DNA from: Fistularia commersonii
Lineage: Eukaryota > Chordata > Actinopteri > Syngnathiformes > Fistulariidae
Assembly (NCBI GenBank): GCA_037954325.1
Contig: JBBMNZ010000009.1
Coordinates: forward strand, 8,910,001 to 8,974,000
Length of the DNA stretch: 64,000 nt
Reading direction: 5' to 3'
Made by a program: the position numbers and the translations under genes. How positions within the stretch are numbered: the stretch's first letter is position 1; each line of letters begins with the position of its first letter. The notes under the pieces were generated by a model. That model ran no database searches, was not told the DNA's origin, and saw only the letters and a list, made by a program, of their open reading frames with translations. Below, in pieces: positions 59,401 through 64,000 of the stretch.

Positions 59401-62400
59401 TAAACGAGATGATATGGCTGTTTTTTTTCCCTTTCAAAAAATATAATTATCAGTTTATGAGTCGAACGTGGCTGTGTAAATTCAGCTCTGAACCTTTTAT
59501 ATTAAAAAGCAAGCTTTCCGGTTGGCTCTCCCCCGAGCAGATGCCGGAAGTCTAGGTCTCATCTGTGAATTAGCCATCTCAGTATGGAACCTGACTGTGG
59601 CCCTGCGGCTAATTATTACAGCTTGAGTTTTTTTTAGTGTGTCAAGGGCAAAAAATAAATAAATAAAACAGATGCGTGCCTGTGTTACAGGTACTATTAT
59701 CTGTTACTTCTCTGGAATATAATGAATAACGTAGGATAATGTAGGATAACTCTGCGAATAAGCATTTCACAACCATTCCCCGGATTTACATCAAGCTTCT
59801 GTGCAGTGAATCCTTTCATTGTTTCACCAAATATTTGCTGATCTGTGCTGAGGGAAACGATATCACAAGCGCAGACTTTTAATTTGGGAAATATGAGGTT
59901 TTGTGGATATAATTATCAAAAGGAAACTCCATGTAAATAAGGAGGTGTTGTGTTGATATATTCCCCAGTGAAATTGACTTTCAAAGACCCAAAAAAGGAA
60001 GAATTTTTAAAGATAAAGTCTGATCTCTATGAGCTACGAACCACATCATTACAAATAAGCTCTGCTGTCAGAGGGTTGAGCCGTCACCACTAACCGAATA
60101 ACATCCCATCTCATAAAAAGCCACAACCACTGTCTGGAAGCGGAATTTTCACTTGACGGCAACGGGAAGTGGCTGCGGCGTTTTGGAATTGTGCAGAAAA
60201 CTGCTGCACTGTGTGCACGTGAAGGGTTGGTAAACATACCTGCTATGTGAAAAACCCCTTCAGATCATCAAGTTATGTGATTGTGACTATGAAACAGCAA
60301 TTTTGCATCAGTGAGTATTAAAATCTGAGAATAAGATTTTATAATTATCTTGGTCTCTTGGGAGGACCCAGAGGGCCAAGAGGAGTCCATTTGGCTTTGC
60401 CCCCCCCCCCCTTACCGTTGTGAATTACCGAAAGACTTACCAAAATACATGCAATATACAACTGCAGCACCCAAGAACGCCCCGAGTGTCTGGAAGAAGA
60501 AAAATAATGGAAACTTCCTCCAAGGTTCTCTCCCGAGTAAACACAGCGTGAAGGTCACAGCCGGGTTCATGTGGCCACCTACAGAAGAGGATAGAAAAAT
60601 GTAAACCTCGGTGTAGGCTTTAGATACTGTCCGGCAATGCTCAGATTCTGTGTAACGGCTTTATCTTGGCTGCGTGCAGCATATGGCTCACTCTCTCTAA
60701 AGTCCTGGCTGAAGAAGAACGGATGGTCCCTGTGACACAAATTAAACTGGAAGGATGAAAAGAGTGAGAAATGTCTGGCTCGCTCGGAGGGCACGCGCAT
60801 ATGGGCACCTTCCTCGTACGCATGCCTTCAACATGCGATCGGGGCTCTCTAATTACTGCGGGGACTTATTTTTTCAGCTTCAGTGTATGTTACAGGAGGA
60901 CAGCCTCATTAAAATCAATGAAGGAGTGAGTGTGAGCGAACTGGCGAGCCCTTTGTAGTGCCGCTGCTTTTGACAGAGGAAACTCGGATTGAGAATTGAC
61001 TCACTCCCTTTCCTTTCAATTATAGAACACGTAGTTTATGAGTTAAGGGTTAAGTGGCCTCTCCCTCTGTGCGCACCTCTTTTAAACTTTTCATTGGTGC
61101 ATTGCTGCCTCTTCTTTGAATTCTGCTGCTGCCTCTCCCCATTTTTTTGTTTTGCTTTTCTTTTGGCCTAGCTTACACTTCAGCGACATAGCGAATACTC
61201 AATTTTAGATAATTTGCCAGTTTACCAGTGATATTTAGTGCCTGTCCAACCATCATTAATAATAACTGGCTGTTTTCTCTAAAGGAAGTCTAGAGGAAGA
61301 GTCCTTGGATGATCTTTGAGTGATCGGTGCTTTGTGACTGTCACACAAGTGACTGATGCTACTCTGTGATCCTCTCAACCAAAATGCTATGTTTCCACTT
61401 GGCCCTTTAGAAAAGAAAAAAAAACATATAAATGAATGAAGGCAAGAAGTTGTCTTTCTCTCTTTCTGTCTGTATAAATGAAGAGGCTTCTGTTTTTTTC
61501 CTCTCTGAAACACAATGAAACATTCATTCACTCATTTATCATTGATAACTCTTATCAAGTACTCAGAGTTGCAAGGATTGAGGCTGTTGGAGCCGATCCC
61601 AGCCGTGACTGGACAAGAGGCGGGTTCACCCTTCATATAGAGACGTACAACCATTCACTCTCTAATCACACGTCTAGGCAATTTAGGATCTCCAATGAAC
61701 ATTTTGCATGTTTTTGGATTGTGGGAGTTAAACGGAGAACTGTGACGAAACCCAGGGCCACCCAAAAAAAAAAAAAAAAAAAAACCATAAGGGAAACCTT
61801 GTGTTTTATGAGCTCCTCATCATCGGCTCCGACTTTTTTTTTTTTTGGCCCCCCTCTGTTAGTCTGACAGTGCCCACCATTTGGATTCACCTCATCAGCA
61901 CTCAGTCCCAAGATAGGTATACTGTCATAAAATAATACTAAAAAATAATTTGAACTAAACTCAACTAAAAACCTTGTGGAGCTTAACATCACTATATTTC
62001 AGAATCTTGTCATGATGCACTAAAACTGAGCCACCTCCTTTTTTTTTATGAGGTGCTTTTTGGTTTAGTGAGAAATATAGATGTGTACTTCACGGAGGAT
62101 CTCTGTTATTCTCGATGGCAAGGAGGAAATTGCAATTTAGTTGTGGTATTATGTAAGATACACCCTCCAGGGATACGCTCGCCCCATTTGAGAAATACTG
62201 AAATAAGAAACAAGAACATTATTATATCTTACACTCATACTATATTACTGGGTATAATTGTCTCAGAGTATAAACAATAACCATATCAATTAAAAAAAAT
62301 GTTTACCTTTTTTTTTTTCTTTCTCAATTAGTCTATGAGAGAAGAAATGATTCACTTGACCGGATTTTAGATGTAATTCTCAGTGCTAACACATGAGAGG

Positions 62401-62542
62401 ACGGTAAAGCCCTACCTGATATCTGCCCACTGACAAGAATGCCCAAAGTTGCGGCATATCCAAATGCAAAGTTGACTGTGAGGAAGGTGCCATGAGAGCC
62501 GCCGCTCAGCACCGCCTGTGCCACTGCGCCACAACCAAACAT
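53418..62542 (-). CDS. aqp3: Aquaporin 3 (aquaglyceroporin), exons 2-6
   Basis: A plasma-membrane channel for water, glycerol and similar small solutes. Coding exons on the - strand: 62542-62416, 60578-60441, 58918-58800, 55136-54919 and 53610-53418; phases agree and give 264 codons plus stop. Visible: MFGCGAVAQAVLSGGSHG (helix 1 end), ILVSGQISG then GHMNPAVTF (first NPA box), NATAGIFATYPSKHL-type sequence, IGTAALMMCILAIVDPNNN, RGLEAFTVG, NSGYAVNPARDLGPRIF (second NPA; the following Asp is the aquaglyceroporin signature), AYQLMIGCHLEG and a cytoplasmic tail ending LFNVSTDENA. The Glu-rich tail fits AQP3, not AQP7, AQP9 or AQP10. Exon sizes 138 and 119 match those expected for AQP3. Exon 1 (about 36 residues, first part of helix 1) is not in the window, so the gene is 5'-truncated here. 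Fish have aqp3a and aqp3b; I cannot tell which this is. NGVCDQ replaces the usual NGFFDQ. Confidence 0.92.
53677..53722. repeat. 23-bp tandem duplication in aqp3 intron
   Basis: GGTATTTACACATTTA-ATG units repeated twice head to tail, differing at one base. It lies just upstream (on the - strand) of the last aqp3 exon. Confidence 0.9.
55575..55820 (+). mobile_element. LINE 3' tail in aqp3 intron
   Basis: Contains AGATGGTTGGGTCATGTACA, GGCAGGAGGTCGAGAGGAAG, GAGGATATGAAGGTAGTTGG and the tail GATTCGCTGTGGCGACCCCT, followed by GGAAAAAGC and an A/G-rich end. This is the RxxxRWxGHVxR to C-terminal tail region found in several LINE families. It is the same family as 58029-58720, in the opposite orientation, and lies in the intron between the aqp3 exons at 58918-58800 and 55136-54919. 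Confidence 0.7.
56668..57327. mobile_element. Non-autonomous hAT element with 8-bp target duplication
   Basis: A 660-bp element with ends TAGGGGTCGGCAACC and, at the right, GGTTGCCAACCCCTG, flanked on both sides by GTCTAGAT (56660-56667 and 57328-57335). The termini match the CAGGGGTCGGCAACC type of vertebrate hAT/Charlie elements, including the GGCTCCGGAGCCGC palindrome near the right end. The interior is AT-rich with no transposase. It lies in an aqp3 intron. Confidence 0.93.
58029..58720 (-). mobile_element. LINE 3' fragment, split by a miniature element
   Basis: Read on the - strand this is the same LINE tail as 55575-55820, extending further 5' (LRWFGHVQRR is encoded near 58555-58585). 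The tail ends near 58030 with the reverse of GTGGTGACCCCTCAAGGG. It is interrupted at 58242-58527 by a Tc1-type element; the LINE sequence resumes exactly on either side. Its left part ends about 80 bp from the aqp3 exon at 58800. Confidence 0.75.
58242..58527. mobile_element. Tc1-family miniature element inserted in a LINE
   Basis: A 286-bp element with TA at both sides (58240-58241, 58528-58529). Ends read AGAGGACTGTTTCAG and, reversed, CAAGACTGTCTCAG. The two halves are largely inverted copies (AAAGTTCTTTATCTTCTG vs CAGAAGATAAAGAACTTT). It is closely similar to 5475-5762. No transposase. Confidence 0.88.
58921..60440 (-). other. aqp3: aqp3 intron
   Basis: Intron between the exons 60578-60441 and 58918-58800. 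AT-rich, no additional gene or named repeat seen. ORF 60049-60237 (-) is not supported. Confidence 0.6.
61556..61785 (+). repeat. Dispersed fish repeat with poly(A) run, in aqp3 intron
   Basis: TTGGAGCCGATCCCAGCCGT, ACAAGAGGCGGGTTCACCC, ACGTACAACCATTCACTC and ATGTTTTTGGATTGTGGGAG follow the wording of a very common fish repeat (GGAGCCGATCCCAGCTGTCA ... TTTTTGGACTGTGGGAGG). It ends in a ~21-base A run at 61764-61784. Confidence 0.6.
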
Positions 62543-64000
62543 CTAGGAGAGAGGGGAGAGAGCACTTCACACAAACCATCTAGAATTCTAATCAGTGCTC
62601 CCTTTCCCCCCTTAGTTGTAGATCCATTCAAAAGTATGCTGTCAAGTGAAAAACAACAATGGGGATGGGTTCTTTTTGTTGATGGACAGTAGTAGAAATT
62701 CTTCAAAGAGAATAATAAAGTCCTCACCCCGAGTCAGGCGTCTCACTGAGCAGCGCTTTCTGTCTCTGCCTGGGTGTGTCTGACCTCGGAGGTCATGTGT
62801 ATGTAGAGGGTGGGCTTTGTGTTAGGCTATTGATGTGGACCACAACCTGACTCCACCTGCAGAGCCCCCCCACCCCCTCACCCCTCATACAGAAGGTCAT
62901 CTCCAACCACATGGAGGACCTGATCGGTAACACAGCCGAAAGGTCTAGTGAAATGATCAGATCAGTCGCGGCTTCACAGACCGTCAAAACAAACGCTCTG
63001 GTGTTGCACAGTCGGGGCATGGCCCCCTAATATTTTTTTTTATCAGCGGGGTAACCCGGAGAAATACCAGAAAGGTTTGTTTATGTGGAGGTTGTTTTGC
63101 ACCAGGTTTTTATTTTCAAAGAATCCAGTGTTTGTGCTGAAATGGATCTCATTTGGAGGAATTTTCCCTGCATGAGGTAGTCTGTTGGTAAAACATGTAT
63201 GTAATCAAAATGAGTTTTTCTTTGGAGTGGGACACAAAGAGATATCGAGCACAAAAGTAATTTAATGAGATCAGTCGACCTTCTCTTTTTTAAATTACAA
63301 CTTTTGAGAATAAAGTCATCTCATAGATGGTGTCGAGTCACAGATTATTTATTCTTTTTTGTCATCAAACAATAAGGTCTTACTAGATAGGTTGACTTCC
63401 TCAGTTCCCATCGTCAATATACCATACGGAGGATATTAAAAATAATAATAATCTCATTCACAATGCTGACCCCATATTTAACAGTAAAAAGGGCCTTGAC
63501 CATCTGATCCTCATGCTCTGAGAGGAATACTTGGCAATTCATTAGTAACTGCAGAATATTACAAACCCTACATTTTTTAACGTGCCAACGATATTTGAAT
63601 CAAATCGAGATTTTAGGAACATTCATTATATCCTATACCGGTGCTGGAAAGCATTTATTTTATCAGATTTCAAACAAAATCATTTCTAACAACTCTCAAC
63701 AGATTTAATCTTTTCTCCGTGATTTTTTTTCTATATTTTGAACAGTAGTTAGGGGTCATCTTTTATTTGCTCTGAAATCTTATTGCCTTTGATTGTCTCA
63801 TATTTTGTAATTTGCCATTCTTTTGTCAGGCAGGACCCAAAAACAGAATAACAGGCTTTCAAGAGTTAGTAGAGACTCAATAAGATTGTATGCTATTTAA
63901 AAACTTCAAAAACTGATAGGTTCCTGATCAGTGAGGTCACTGAAGACATAGACATTCCTCACGTGTGATCACTTCATTAAGGTCTGGATCTGTTTTTTCA
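62543..64000 (-). other. aqp3: aqp3 intron 1 (right end of window)
   Basis: The exon beginning at 62542 is preceded on the - strand by CTCTCTCCTAG, a good acceptor. I searched the rest of the window by eye for an exon encoding the AECLGTLILV-like start of helix 1 and did not find it, so the first exon and promoter lie beyond 64000. A somewhat GC-richer block at 62790-63030 has a 75-codon - strand ORF with no recognised domain. Confidence 0.6.

Noticed and set aside
62793..63020. 75-codon - strand ORF considered as aqp3 exon 1
   Set aside because: It does not resemble the aquaporin N-terminus and has no donor in the right phase.
1..64000. tRNA genes, CRISPR arrays, prokaryotic operons
   Set aside because: No cloverleaf with A/B boxes was recognised, and the sequence is clearly an intron-containing vertebrate genome.

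Overview
This is a vertebrate, almost certainly ray-finned (teleost) fish, chromosomal segment. It is AT-rich, has interrupted genes with GT/AG introns, and its intergenic and intronic DNA is full of Tc1, hAT and LINE remnants of the kinds common in fish. Nothing suggests a prokaryote, plasmid or free virus. No tRNA, rRNA or CRISPR feature was seen.

Layout: (1) 1-4650, + strand: 3' half of dab2 (endocytic clathrin adaptor); the phosphotyrosine-binding exons lie to the left of the window. (2) 5475-5862: a Tc1-derived miniature element followed closely by a ZNF143/SBS-type promoter motif. (3) 7309-19233, + strand: complete coding region of bdp1 (TFIIIB subunit B''). I assembled 28 coding exons with consistent phases into 2,339 codons. 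(4) about 19.9-31.9 kb: a gene-poor interval with three LINE remnants, a SINE-like fragment, a direct repeat and one unexplained exon-like ORF. (5) 32207-35445, - strand: ARID-domain transcription factor of the ARID5/ARID6 type, 582 codons in five coding exons. (6) 38489-40048: a complete but dead Tc1 transposon with TA target duplication. (7) 40-53 kb: a gene-poor interval with hAT fragments, microsatellites, an unidentified ORF remnant and another exon-like ORF. (8) 53418-62542, - strand: exons 2 to 6 of aquaporin 3 (aqp3-type aquaglyceroporin). Exon 1 must lie beyond 64000. Its introns hold a LINE tail, a hAT element with perfect 8-bp target duplication, and a second LINE copy split by a Tc1-type miniature element.

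The four host genes act in unrelated processes: endocytosis, RNA polymerase III initiation, DNA-binding regulation, and water/glycerol transport. They are neighbours, not a pathway. The more notable observations are a duplicated intron/exon junction inside bdp1, a basic KPN-type motif recurring about seven times along the BDP1 protein, the nested transposon insertions, and two orphan exon-like ORFs. I did not find a convincing novel biological system; exon coordinates come from reading splice sites and reading-frame phase by eye.
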